A DNA stretch of 64,000 nucleotides from Geodermatophilus arenarius (lineage in GTDB: Bacteria > Actinomycetota > Actinomycetes > Mycobacteriales > Geodermatophilaceae): assembly GCF_042654585.1 (NCBI RefSeq), contig NZ_JBHSGR010000007.1, forward strand, positions 124,001-188,000, read 5' to 3'. Position 1 is the stretch's first letter. Every line of letters begins with the position of its first letter. The notes under the pieces were generated by a model. The model was not told where the DNA came from, did no database searches, and saw only the letters and a program-made list of their open reading frames with translations. Positions 7,780 to 16,010 of this stretch are shown here, in pieces. A program made the position numbers and the translations under genes.

Positions 7780-9309
7780 GTGGTCGCCGTGACGACGCGT
7801 GCCCTCCCCGGGCGAGCCCGGCCCCGCTCGCTGCGGGCGCGGCTGCTGTGGGTCTTCCTCGTCCCGCTGGCCCTCGTGCTCGTCGTGGTGGGGGTGGCGG
7901 CGACCGCCGCGGTCCGCGGTGAGCTGCTCGGTCAGGTCGACGACCGGCTGGCCGCCGCCGTGACCCGCTCGGCGCACGCGGACGGCGGCCCGAGCGCGCC
8001 CGGGTACGGCGATCCGGGGGGCGGGCCGGACTTCCTGCTCGTCCCCGGCCAGGGCGACGGCACGCTCGGCGCACGCGTCGTCGACGGCGCGGTGACCGAG
8101 GCCGCCGTCATCGGCAGGGAGGGCGACGGCGAGGCGCTGACCGCCGCGGAGGCCGCCGCGCTGGCCGGCGTCCCGGCCGACGGGGCCGCGCGCACCGTCG
8201 GCCTCGGCCCGCTGGGGGACTACCGGGTGGTCGCCTCGCCCGCCGGCGACGGCGAGGTGCTGGTCACCGGCCTGCCGCTGGCCTCGGCCGAGGCCGCGCT
8301 GGTCCGGCTGGTCGCCGTCGAGGTGGTCGCCGGGCTGCTGGGTCTGCTCGCCGCCGGCGTCGCCGGGGCGCTGGTGGTGGGCCGCACGCTGCGCCCCCTG
8401 CACCGGGTCGCCGCCACCGCCGGGCGGGTCGCCGCGCTGCCGCTGTCCAGCGGCGAGGTGCGGCTGCCCGACCGGGTGCCGGCCGCCGACACCGACCCGC
8501 GCACCGAGGTCGGCCGGGTGGGCGCGGCGCTCAACCGGCTGCTGGACTCGGTGGAGTCGGGCATCGCCGCGCGGCAGGCGTCGGAGACCCGGCTGCGCCG
8601 GTTCGTCGCCGACGCCGGCCACGAGCTGCGCACCCCGGTCACCTCCATCCGCGGCTACACCGAGCTGGTGCGCCGCCGCGGCGGGCTGCCCGAGGACGCC
8701 GACGCCTCGCTGCGCCGGGTGGAGGCCGAGGCGGTGCGCATGTCCGGCCTGGTCGACGACCTGCTGCTGCTCGCCCGCCTCGACGCCGGCCGCGAGCTCA
8801 CCGTCGGCACCGTGGACCTCACCGGGCTGGTCGTGGACGCCGTCAGCGACGCGCACGCCGCCGGCCCCGGGCACCGCTGGCGGGTGGACCTGCCCGGCGC
8901 GGCCGTGCTCGTCCCCGGCGACGCCGCCCGGCTGCACCAGGTGCTGGCCAACCTGCTGGCCAACGTCCGCACGCACACCCCGGCCGGGACGACGGCGACC
9001 ACCCGGCTGCGCGCCGAGGACGGCACCGCGGTGCTCGAGGTCGCCGACGACGGCCCGGGCGTGCCCGCCGACCTGCGGGCCGGGGTCTTCGAGCGGTTCG
9101 CCCGCGGCGACTCCGCGCGCTCGCGGGCCTCCGGCAGCACCGGCCTCGGGCTGGCGATCGTCGCGGCCGTGGTGGCCGGGCACGGCGGCACCGTCGGCGT
9201 GGCCGGCCGGCCCGGGCGGACGGTGTTCACGGTGCGGCTGCCCGGCGCCACCGTCACCGAGTTCGAGGACGACGACGCGCTCGAGGGAGCCGGCGGCGTC
9301 CGCGCATGA
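7780..9309 (+). CDS. sensor histidine kinase, orphan
   Basis: Residues about 20-42 form the first membrane helix, an extracytoplasmic domain of about 130 residues follows, then a second helix (about 178-200) and HAMP. The H-box HELRTPVTSIRGY has His281, followed by N-box LLANVRTHT, G1 DDGPGVP, F-box FERFARGD and G2 GSTGLGLAIV, so all catalytic boxes are intact. It resembles the MprB/TcrY group. No response regulator is next to it, so its partner must be encoded elsewhere. Divergence from the P-type ATPase (105-base gap) suggests, but does not show, a link to cation or envelope stress. GTG 7789 is an alternative start. Confidence 0.93.
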   Translation: MVAVTTRALPGRARPRSLRARLLWVFLVPLALVLVVVGVAATAAVRGELLGQVDDRLAAAVTRSAHADGGPSAPGYGDPGGGPDFLLVPGQGDGTLGARVVDGAVTEAAVIGREGDGEALTAAEAAALAGVPADGAARTVGLGPLGDYRVVASPAGDGEVLVTGLPLASAEAALVRLVAVEVVAGLLGLLAAGVAGALVVGRTLRPLHRVAATAGRVAALPLSSGEVRLPDRVPAADTDPRTEVGRVGAALNRLLDSVESGIAARQASETRLRRFVADAGHELRTPVTSIRGYTELVRRRGGLPEDADASLRRVEAEAVRMSGLVDDLLLLARLDAGRELTVGTVDLTGLVVDAVSDAHAAGPGHRWRVDLPGAAVLVPGDAARLHQVLANLLANVRTHTPAGTTATTRLRAEDGTAVLEVADDGPGVPADLRAGVFERFARGDSARSRASGSTGLGLAIVAAVVAGHGGTVGVAGRPGRTVFTVRLPGATVTEFEDDDALEGAGGVRA

Positions 9310-9386
9310 CCAGCCGGCCTGATCGTGCTGCGTCCTGGCTCGGCGCCGACCGTGAGCCGGGACGCGCGGCGGTGAGCCAGGACGCC

Positions 9387-9596
9387 TCAGGCGGGGACCA
9401 GCCGGCGGCACTCCGGGCAGACGTCGTCGGAGCCGAGCCCGCGCCGGCCGTCCCACGCCCCCTGGACGACGGCGACCGGCGTCCCGCACGCGGCCACCCA
9501 CGGCGGCGGCCCGTCGGCGGCCTCCCGCGGCACCGCGTGCGCCCGGCTGCTCTCCTGGTCCCGCCCGGCCGCGTGCCCGCCCGTCGCGCTCGTCAC
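9387..9596 (-). CDS. small Cys-containing protein, probable zinc binder
   Basis: A 69-residue protein ending in VCPECRRLVPA, with an earlier Cys in AACGTPVAV. The CPEC plus single upstream Cys pattern is common in small actinobacterial proteins whose C-terminal knuckle is annotated only as hypothetical. Start GTG 9596 is chosen because the open frame further upstream is low-complexity Arg/Pro sequence. It lies alone between two plus-strand genes, tail-to-tail with the sensor kinase. Confidence 0.55.
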   Translation of the reverse strand: MTSATGGHAAGRDQESSRAHAVPREAADGPPPWVAACGTPVAVVQGAWDGRRGLGSDDVCPECRRLVPA

Positions 9597-9742
9597 CGCC
9601 CCAGTCTCCCGGCCCGGCCCCGCCTCGCGGTGCCCGGCCTCGCGCTGCGGGGTGGGGCCGGGCACCGCGGGACGGGGTCGGGGCCGGCCGGCACCGGGGG
9701 CGGCGCGCGCCGTTCCCCTCCGGAAACCGGGCACGGCAGTCC

Positions 9743-10654
9743 ATGCTGTCGCCCGTGACCGCCCCCTCGACGCCGCTGCCGTGGTTCCCCGCGGCCGAGG
9801 CGCCGGGCGGGCGCCGGGTCCCGCCGCCGGACGGGGCCGGGCAGGACCGGCTGGTCCTCGACCCCGCCGCGGTCTCCCTGGCCGGCCCCCGCGGCGCCGA
9901 CCAGGACGCCGGGTCCGCCGGTCCCGCGCTGCTCGCGGTCGCCGGCGGCGTGGGCGGCGGGCGGGGCGGGGCCACCGCGGCCCGCCTGGTCGTCGAGGAG
10001 GTGGTCGCCCGCGCGGCCGCCGCCCGCGCCGACCGCACCGGGGCCGCCCCGGACGCCGGCCTGGCCGCCGCCCTCGCCGCCGCCGCCGCCGCGGTGCGCG
10101 CGGCCGCCGCGGCCGACCCCGCGCTGACCGGCATGGCCACCACCTGCACCGCGGCCGAGCTCACCCGCGACGGCCGGCTGGTGGTCGCGCACGTCGGCGA
10201 CAGCCGCGCCCACCTGATGCGCGCCGGCGTCCTCACCCGCCTCACCACCGACCACTCGCTGGTGCAGGCGCTGGTCGACTCCGGCGACATGACCCCCGAG
10301 GAGGCCGCCGCCTCGCCGATGCGCTCGGTGCTGCTGCGCGCCCTCGGCGGCTCGGCCGACCCCGGCCGGGCCGACCTGATCGCCGTCCGCGCCGAGCCCG
10401 GCGACCGGCTGCTGCTGTGCTCCGACGGGCTGTCCGGCGTCGTCCCGGCCGCCACCCTGCAGCGCGTCCTCGCCGCCGAGCGGCGCCCCGCGGCCGCCGC
10501 CTCCCGGCTGGTCATGGCCGCGCTGGCGGCGGGCACCCGCGACGACGTGACCGCCGCCGTCGCCGACGTCACCCCCGCCGGGTGGGCCGGGTGCACCGTC
10601 CAGGTCACCGTCGGTGCGGCCGCCGGGACCGCGACCGGGACCGCCGCCGACTGA
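9743..10654 (+). CDS. PP2C-family protein phosphatase-like, metal-site Asp missing
   Basis: A 303-residue PP2C domain. The later motifs are good: AHVGDSRAHLM, LTTDHSLV, LLLCSDGLSG and TRDDVTAAV. The first motif, normally VADGMGG after a strand with RxxNxD, reads LLAVAGGVGG after RGADQDA, so the metal-binding Asp of the DG pair is Gly here. Long Ala runs (about residues 95-130) fill the segment after it. The protein may be a weak phosphatase or a pseudophosphatase. In actinobacteria such proteins reverse Ser/Thr kinase signals. GTG 9755 is an alternative start. Confidence 0.82.
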   Translation: MLSPVTAPSTPLPWFPAAEAPGGRRVPPPDGAGQDRLVLDPAAVSLAGPRGADQDAGSAGPALLAVAGGVGGGRGGATAARLVVEEVVARAAAARADRTGAAPDAGLAAALAAAAAAVRAAAAADPALTGMATTCTAAELTRDGRLVVAHVGDSRAHLMRAGVLTRLTTDHSLVQALVDSGDMTPEEAAASPMRSVLLRALGGSADPGRADLIAVRAEPGDRLLLCSDGLSGVVPAATLQRVLAAERRPAAAASRLVMAALAAGTRDDVTAAVADVTPAGWAGCTVQVTVGAAAGTATGTAAD

Positions 10655-10697
10655 GGCCCGGCAGGGGCTTGCCCGGCCCGCGCGTCCGGGGGCAGGG

Positions 10698-10713
10698 TGT
10701 GGTGCACACCACA
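10698..10713. promoter_or_regulatory. inverted repeat upstream of EF-G2 unit
   Basis: TGTGGTG-CA-CACCACA, a 7-base inverted repeat with a 2-base spacer, lies 24 bases upstream of the short leader frame at 10737. It may be an operator; the binding protein is unknown. Confidence 0.35.
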
Positions 10714-10736
10714 TCCCGTGAGCCCGGGAGGTCCCC

Positions 10737-10787
10737 GTGCGCATCCCCCTCCAGGACAACGACCGGCCCGGCGGCCGCCGTGGGTAG
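10737..10787 (+). CDS. possible 16-residue leader peptide overlapping the EF-G2 start
   Basis: GTG 10737 follows GGGAGG with about 6 bases spacing, the best ribosome site in the region. It opens a frame coding MRIPLQDNDRPGGRRG and stops with TAG at 10785-10787. The EF-G2 start GTG 10780 lies inside it, 8 bases overlapping, which is the layout of translational coupling. The alternative is that the site is fortuitous and EF-G2 starts independently. Confidence 0.4.
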   Translation: MRIPLQDNDRPGGRRG

Positions 10788-12849
10788 GGACGTCGTCCCG
10801 GCGCCGGAGCCGCGCGAGGCGGCCCGGGTGCGCAACGTGGCCCTCGTCGGCCACGCCGGCGCCGGCAAGACGACCCTCGCCGAGGCGCTGCTCGTGGCCA
10901 CCGGCGCCCTCGTGCGCGCCGGCCGGGTCGAGGACGGCACCACCTGCCTCGACAGCGACGACGTCGAGGTCCGCCAGCAGCGCTCGGTGACCCTCGGCGT
11001 GGCCACCGTCGAGCACGACGGCACCCGGATCACCCTGCTCGACACCCCCGGCAGCCCCGACTTCGTCGGCGAGCTGCGCGCCGGGCTGCGCGCCGCCGAC
11101 GCCGCGCTGTTCGTCGTCTCCGCCGTCGGCGGCGTCGACGCGACCACCGTGCAGCTGTGGGAGGAGTGCGCCGCGGTCGGCATGCCGCGCGCCGTCGTCG
11201 TCACCCAGCTCGACCGCGCCCGGGCCGACGTCGAGGAGACCGTGCGGCTGTGCCGTACGGCGCTCGGGGAGGGGGTGTACCCGGTCCACCTCGTCGACCG
11301 GGCGCCCGACGGGACCGTGCGCGGCGTGGTCAACCTGCTCGAACCCGGCGCGCAGGCCCCCGACGCCGAGCGGCTCCGCAGCGAGCTGATCGAGGGGATC
11401 ATCGGCGAGAGCGAGGACGAGGCGCTCATGGAGCGCTACCTCGCCGGTGACGAGCTGGTCCAGGGCGACCTGATGACCGACCTCGGCACCGCGGTCGCCC
11501 GCGGCCACTTCCACCCGGTGCTCTGCGCCGCCCCGCTGCAGGGCATCGGCCTCGACGCCCTGCTCTACCTGATCGTGCACGGCTTCCCGAGCCCCGCGGA
11601 GCACGGCTGCCCGCCGGTCACCCGCCCCGACGGCTCGAAGGCCCCGGCGCTGGCCTGTGACCCCGACGGCCCGCTGGTCGCCGAGGTGGTCAAGACGACG
11701 ACCGACCCCTACCTCGGCCGGGTCTCCCTGCTGCGGGTCTTCTCCGGCACCCTCACCCCGGACACCCCGGTGCACGTCTCCGGGCACGGCGGCGCCGACC
11801 GCGGCCACCCCGACCACGACGCCGACGAGCGCATCGGCGCGGTGTCCTCCCCGCTCGGGTCGGCGCTGCGCCCGGTCGCCGCCTGCCCGGCCGGCGACGT
11901 CTGCGCCGTCGCCCGGCTGAACACCGCCGAGACCGGCGACACCCTGTCCGCGCCCGGCGACCCGCGGCTGGTGCCGCCCTGGGACCTGCCGGTGCCGCAG
12001 CACCCGGTCGCGGTCGAGGCCGCCTCCCGCGCCGACGAGGACCGGCTCGGGCCCGCGCTGGCCCGGCTGGCCGCCGAGGACCCGACGGTGCGCGTCGAGC
12101 GCTCCCGCGACACCGGGCAGCTGCTGCTGTGGTGCGTGGGAGAGGCCCACGGCGAGGTGCTGCTGGAGCGGCTGCGCACCCGGCACGGCGTCGCGGTGAC
12201 CACCGTCCCGGTGCGGGTGCCGATGGTCGAGACCCTCGCCGCGCCGGCGAAGGCCACCGGGCGGCTGGTCAAGCAGTCCGGCGGCCACGGCCAGTACGCC
12301 GTCGTCGTGGTGGAGGCCGAGCCCGGGCCGCCGGGGTCGGGCATCACCTTCGAGCAGCGGGTGGTCGGCGGGGCGGTGCCCAGCCAGTACCACGGCAGCG
12401 TCGAGAAGGGCATCCGCGCGCAGTGCGCCAAGGGCGTCCACGACGACCGGCCGCTGGTCGACGTCGCCTTCGTCCTCGTCGACGGCAAGGCGCACTCGGT
12501 CGACTCCTCCGACGCGGCCTTCCAGTCCGCCGGGGCGCTGGCGGTCCGCGAGCTCACGGCCGCCGCGGGCACCAAGGTGCTCGAGCCGTGGTGCGAGGTC
12601 GAGGTGGTCGTGCCCGGCGAGCACGTCGGCGCGGTGATGAGCGACCTGTCCTCCCGCCGGGCCCGGGTCACCGGCAGCGACGCCGACCCCGACCGGGACC
12701 GCACCACCGTCCGCGCCGAGGTGCCCGAGGTGGAGCTGCTCGGCTACGCCGGCGCGCTGCGCTCGGTCAGCCACGGCACCGGCTCCTTCAGCCGGCGCCC
12801 GCTGGGCCACGAACCGGCTCCCGCCTCGCTGGTCGCCGTCCCGGCGTAG
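10780..12849 (+). CDS. fusA2: elongation factor G-like protein EF-G2 (Rv0120c family)
   Basis: A 689-residue translational GTPase matching M. tuberculosis Rv0120c along its length. Visible are G1 GHAGAGKTT, the stretch EVRQQRSVTLGVATV, G3 DTPGSPD, the family sequences LIEGIIGESEDEALMERYL and VVKTTTDPYLGRVSLLRVFSGTL, and the domain IV sequence KQSGGHGQYAVV. The G4 motif, normally NKxD, is TQLD, so guanine recognition may differ. EF-G2 paralogs do not replace EF-G in mycobacteria and their role is unclear. GTG 10780 is chosen because homology begins at RVRNVALVGH and no better in-frame start exists; it overlaps a short leader frame. Confidence 0.93.
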   Translation: MGRDVVPAPEPREAARVRNVALVGHAGAGKTTLAEALLVATGALVRAGRVEDGTTCLDSDDVEVRQQRSVTLGVATVEHDGTRITLLDTPGSPDFVGELRAGLRAADAALFVVSAVGGVDATTVQLWEECAAVGMPRAVVVTQLDRARADVEETVRLCRTALGEGVYPVHLVDRAPDGTVRGVVNLLEPGAQAPDAERLRSELIEGIIGESEDEALMERYLAGDELVQGDLMTDLGTAVARGHFHPVLCAAPLQGIGLDALLYLIVHGFPSPAEHGCPPVTRPDGSKAPALACDPDGPLVAEVVKTTTDPYLGRVSLLRVFSGTLTPDTPVHVSGHGGADRGHPDHDADERIGAVSSPLGSALRPVAACPAGDVCAVARLNTAETGDTLSAPGDPRLVPPWDLPVPQHPVAVEAASRADEDRLGPALARLAAEDPTVRVERSRDTGQLLLWCVGEAHGEVLLERLRTRHGVAVTTVPVRVPMVETLAAPAKATGRLVKQSGGHGQYAVVVVEAEPGPPGSGITFEQRVVGGAVPSQYHGSVEKGIRAQCAKGVHDDRPLVDVAFVLVDGKAHSVDSSDAAFQSAGALAVRELTAAAGTKVLEPWCEVEVVVPGEHVGAVMSDLSSRRARVTGSDADPDRDRTTVRAEVPEVELLGYAGALRSVSHGTGSFSRRPLGHEPAPASLVAVPA

Positions 12850-12868
12850 CCGCCGGCCCCCGGCCGGA

Positions 12869-12902
12869 CGTCCCCGCCACGAGCCTGCGCGTGGCGGGGA
12901 CG
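12869..12902 (+). terminator. hairpin terminator after EF-G2
   Basis: Perfect 13-base stem CGTCCCCGCCACG / CGTGGCGGGGACG with an 8-base loop, 20 bases after the EF-G2 stop. Confidence 0.75.
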
Positions 12903-12955
12903 AGCGGGGTCCGTCGACTAGCCTCGGGCACGGTGTGCAGCGGGGTGGAGGAGCA

Positions 12956-13690
12956 GTGACGTCGTCGCAGGGGTCGTCGGCCGTCCCGGCGTCCCCGGGA
13001 CCGGGGTCGATGGCGGGCGCGGTCGTGGGGCCGGACGCGGGTGTGGGCCGGGTGCCCGACCGCAACGAGCTGCCCGACCGGGTGTGGACCGTCCCCAACG
13101 CCCTGTCGGTGCTGCGGCTGCTCGGCGTGCCGCTGTTCCTCTGGCTGCTGCTGGGCCCGCACGAGGACGGCTGGGCCGTGGTCGTGCTCATGGTCTCCGG
13201 CGTCACCGACTGGGCCGACGGCAAGCTCGCCCGGGTGCTCGGCCAGTCCAGCCGCCTCGGCGCGCTGCTCGACCCGGCCGCCGACCGGCTCTACATCGTC
13301 GCCACGCTCGTCGCCTTCGTGTTCCGCGACGTCGTCCCGCTGTGGGTGGTCGCCGTGCTCGTCGGCCGCGAGGTGGTGCTCGGGCTGATGCTGCTGGTCC
13401 TGCGCTCCCACGGCTACGAGCCGCTGCAGGTGCACTACCTGGGCAAGGCGGCCACGTTCAACCTGCTCTACGCCTTCCCGCTGCTGCTGCTGGCCGACGA
13501 CGCCACCGGCGCCTGGCTGGCCTGGGTCCAGCCGTTCGCCTACGCGTTCACCATCTGGGGCGGCGTGCTCTACGTGCTGGCCGGGGTGCTCTACGTCGTC
13601 CAGGTGGCCGGGATCGTCCGCGCCGAGCGGGCGCTGTCGCGGGGGACGGCCCGGTCCGGGGCGGGCGCGCCGGCCCACCCGGCGCCGTGA
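12956..13690 (+). CDS. CDP-alcohol phosphatidyltransferase (PgsA2-like)
   Basis: A membrane enzyme with about six helices. The CDP-alcohol transferase signature DG-x2-AR-x8-G-x3-D-x3-D is complete (DGKLAR, then G, D and D in LGALLDPAADRL). It moves a phosphatidyl group from CDP-diacylglycerol to an alcohol; phosphatidylglycerophosphate or cardiolipin synthesis are the likely reactions. It is first in a block colinear with Rv1822 onward in M. tuberculosis. A -10-like TAGCCT at 12919 and GGAGGAG before GTG 12956 support this start; GTG 12935 and ATG 13010 are alternatives. Its stop overlaps the next start (GTGA). Confidence 0.88.
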   Translation: MTSSQGSSAVPASPGPGSMAGAVVGPDAGVGRVPDRNELPDRVWTVPNALSVLRLLGVPLFLWLLLGPHEDGWAVVVLMVSGVTDWADGKLARVLGQSSRLGALLDPAADRLYIVATLVAFVFRDVVPLWVVAVLVGREVVLGLMLLVLRSHGYEPLQVHYLGKAATFNLLYAFPLLLLADDATGAWLAWVQPFAYAFTIWGGVLYVLAGVLYVVQVAGIVRAERALSRGTARSGAGAPAHPAP

Positions 13691-14658
13691 CCGCGACCCG
13701 ACCGACTCCCCGGCCGGCCCCGCCGGCCCGCGGCGGGGTGCGCTCCATGGGCGCCTCGCTGCTGGACCAGGTGCTCGCCGAGACCCTCGACCCCGCCTAC
13801 GCCCGCGCTGCCGAGGCCCGTGCTGCCCGTGCTGCCGAGGCCCGCGCTGCGGGGGCCCGCGCCGCCGGCCCGGGGGACGCGCCGCCGCGCCGCCGCCGGC
13901 TGGGCGCGCTGGCGGTCGCGGTGACGATGGCGCTGGCCGGGCTGCTGTTCTCGGTGACCTACCACCAGGCCGCCGCGCGGGCCGCCGGGCAGGACGAGGT
14001 CCGCGCCCGGCTGGTCGAGGAGATCGGCACCCAGTCCGCCAGCACCGACGACCTCGCCGCCGAGCTGGAGGACCTGCGCGGCCGGGTCGCCGACGCCCGC
14101 GACGACGCGCTGGCCGCCAGCACCGTCGGCCGGCGGGCCATCGACGCCCTCGAGGCCGCCGAGCTCGCCGCCGGCCTCGACGCGGTGACCGGCCCCGGCC
14201 TGCTGGTCACCCTGGCCGACGCCGAGCCCGACGCCGACGCCGACCCGGTCGGCGGCACCGACGACGACGGCAGCGGCGACGTCCGCGACGGCGACCTGCA
14301 GCTGGTGGTCAACGCCCTGTGGTCCGCCGGCGCCGAGGCGGTGTCGATCAACGGCCAGCGGCTGGGCCCGACCACCGCCATCCGCTTCGCCGGGGAGGCG
14401 GTCCTCGTGGACTTCCGCCCGGTCACCAACCCCTACCGCGTCAGCGCCATCGGGGACCCGGACGAGCTCCGGGCCCGGTTCCTGGCCAGTCCCGAGGTCA
14501 ACGCCCTGGCGGTCATCTCGGAGACCTACGGCCTGCGTTTCGAGTTCGCCCAGGAGGACGAGCTGTCCGTTCCCGCCGGGGGAGTCCCCGAGCTGCGTTC
14601 CGCCGTGCCCTTCGCCGGCACCCCGGCCGAGGCCGCCGCCGGCGGCACGGGGGACTGA
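13687..14658 (+). CDS. DUF881 membrane protein (Rv1823-like)
   Basis: A 323-residue protein: an Ala/Arg-rich cytoplasmic segment with AEARAAR-type repeats, one membrane helix (about residues 77-96), a coiled coil (DDLAAELEDLRGRVADARDD) and a DUF881 domain with GPGLLVTLAD and LVVNALWSAGAEAVSINGQR. DUF881 proteins resemble division-associated single-pass proteins, but function is not known. The GTG start overlaps the previous stop. With the small basic protein and a second DUF881 gene it forms a conserved trio, and the overlaps indicate one operon. Confidence 0.9.
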   Translation: MTATRPTPRPAPPARGGVRSMGASLLDQVLAETLDPAYARAAEARAARAAEARAAGARAAGPGDAPPRRRRLGALAVAVTMALAGLLFSVTYHQAAARAAGQDEVRARLVEEIGTQSASTDDLAAELEDLRGRVADARDDALAASTVGRRAIDALEAAELAAGLDAVTGPGLLVTLADAEPDADADPVGGTDDDGSGDVRDGDLQLVVNALWSAGAEAVSINGQRLGPTTAIRFAGEAVLVDFRPVTNPYRVSAIGDPDELRARFLASPEVNALAVISETYGLRFEFAQEDELSVPAGGVPELRSAVPFAGTPAEAAAGGTGD

Positions 14659-14661
14659 GCG

Positions 14662-14994
14662 GTGATCCCCGTCATCGGCCTGGCCGTCGGCATCGCGCTC
14701 GGCCTCGTCCTCGACCCCACCGTCCCGCTGTGGCTGCAGCCCTACCTGCCGATCGCGGTGGTCGCCGCGCTCGACGCGGTGTTCGGCGGCGCCCGCGCCC
14801 GCCTCGACGGCATCTTCGACGCCAAGGTGTTCGTCATCTCGTTCGTGTCGAACGTCGTCGTCGCCGGGCTGATCGTCTTCCTCGGCGACCAGCTCGGCGT
14901 CGGCGCCCAGCTGTCCACGGCGGTCGTCGTCGTCCTCGGCATCCGCATCTTCGGCAACGCCGCGGCCATCCGCCGGCACCTGTTCCGGGCATGA
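14662..14994 (+). CDS. sbp: small basic protein (sbp family, Rv1824-like)
   Basis: A 110-residue integral membrane protein with three hydrophobic segments and the family phrase DAVFGGARARLDGIFDAKVF followed by GIRIFGNAAAIRRHLF. The family was named after a Bacillus gene close to ftsA; its role is unclear, probably division-linked. GTG 14662 lies 3 bases after the DUF881 stop, and its own stop overlaps the next ATG (ATGA). Confidence 0.92.
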   Translation: MIPVIGLAVGIALGLVLDPTVPLWLQPYLPIAVVAALDAVFGGARARLDGIFDAKVFVISFVSNVVVAGLIVFLGDQLGVGAQLSTAVVVVLGIRIFGNAAAIRRHLFRA

Positions 14995-15926
14995 GCGGCA
15001 CCCCGCGTCCCGCCGGGGACGACCCCCGCCCGCCCGGCCCGGCCGACGCCGGGCCGGAGGTCGCCGACGCCGGCCCCGCCGAGGCCCCGGCCGCGGGGAC
15101 CGCCGCGGCCGGCGAGGTCCCCGAGCCCGCCGACGACCTCCCCGAGCCCGCCGCGCGGCCCGCCGGGGAGCCGACCGCGGGGGAGCCGCCTGCGGGGGAG
15201 GACGCCGCCACCCCGGAGCGGGCCCCGGCCGCCCCGCGGCGCCCCCGGCAGCGCCTGGTCGCCGGCCTGCTGATCGGCGTCCTCACCCTGCTGCTCGGCT
15301 TCGCGATCGCGGTGCAGGTGCGCAGCACCGACACCGGCCAGGCGCTCGAGGGCGCCCGCGAGGAGGAGCTCGTCGCGATCCTCGACGACCTCGACCTCGA
15401 GGAGGAGCGGCTGCGCGCCCAGATCGCCGACCAGCGCAGCGCGCTGCGCGACCTGTCCGACACCGACAGCCGCTCGGCCGCCGCCCTCGAGGACGCCAAC
15501 GAGCGCGCCGACGCCCTGGCCGTCCTCAACGGCACCGTCGCCGCCGAGGGGCCGGGCCTGGTCATGACCATCCGCGACCCCGAGGCGCAGGTGCGGGTCG
15601 CCGACCTGCTCGACGCGATCCAGGAGCTGCGCGGCGCCGGGGCGGAGACCATGCAGATCGACGGCGTGCGGGTCGGCGTCTCCACCGCCGTCACCGGCGT
15701 GCCGGGCGCCCTCCAGGTCGACGGACGGGCGGTGAGCGCCCCCTACGAGGTCGTCGTCATCGGCTCCCCGCAGGACCTGCAGACGGCGATGAGCATCCCC
15801 GGCGGCGTCGTGGACCGGGTCGGCCGGCAGGGCGGCAGCGTCGACATCGAGCAGCGCGACCGCGTCGTGGTGGACGCGTTGCGGCCGCTCGACGAGCCTC
15901 AATACGCTCAGCCCGACACCGACTGA
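14991..15926 (+). CDS. DUF881 membrane protein (Rv1825-like)
   Basis: A 311-residue second DUF881 protein. An acidic, Pro/Ala/Glu-rich cytoplasmic segment of about 80 residues leads to one membrane helix (VAGLLIGVLTLLLGFAIAV), then a coiled coil (LDLEEERLRAQIADQRSALR) and the DUF881 core with GPGLVMTI and ELRGAGAETMQIDGVRV. It differs from its paralog at 13687 in the N-terminal region but keeps the same domain order. It overlaps the small basic protein gene by 4 bases and is followed by a hairpin, so it ends the operon. Confidence 0.9.
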   Translation: MSGTPRPAGDDPRPPGPADAGPEVADAGPAEAPAAGTAAAGEVPEPADDLPEPAARPAGEPTAGEPPAGEDAATPERAPAAPRRPRQRLVAGLLIGVLTLLLGFAIAVQVRSTDTGQALEGAREEELVAILDDLDLEEERLRAQIADQRSALRDLSDTDSRSAAALEDANERADALAVLNGTVAAEGPGLVMTIRDPEAQVRVADLLDAIQELRGAGAETMQIDGVRVGVSTAVTGVPGALQVDGRAVSAPYEVVVIGSPQDLQTAMSIPGGVVDRVGRQGGSVDIEQRDRVVVDALRPLDEPQYAQPDTD

Positions 15927-15929
15927 GGA

Positions 15930-15982
15930 CCCTCCTGCCCCCCACGCCTCGCTGGCGCTCGGCGCGGGCCCCTGCAGGAGGG
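15930..15982 (+). terminator. hairpin between DUF881 operon and gcvH
   Basis: CCCTCCTGC pairs with GCAGGAGGG around a 35-base loop. The loop is long, so this may be a partial terminator only. Confidence 0.45.
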
Positions 15983-16010
15983 CCACGGACCGACCTGGAG
16001 ACGACACCGC

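Noticed and set aside
5116..13224. A single 2702-residue minus-strand open frame
   Set aside because: Only its last 852 codons (from 7674) are coding; the rest is the shadow of the sensor kinase, PP2C and EF-G2 genes in GC-rich DNA where stop codons are rare.
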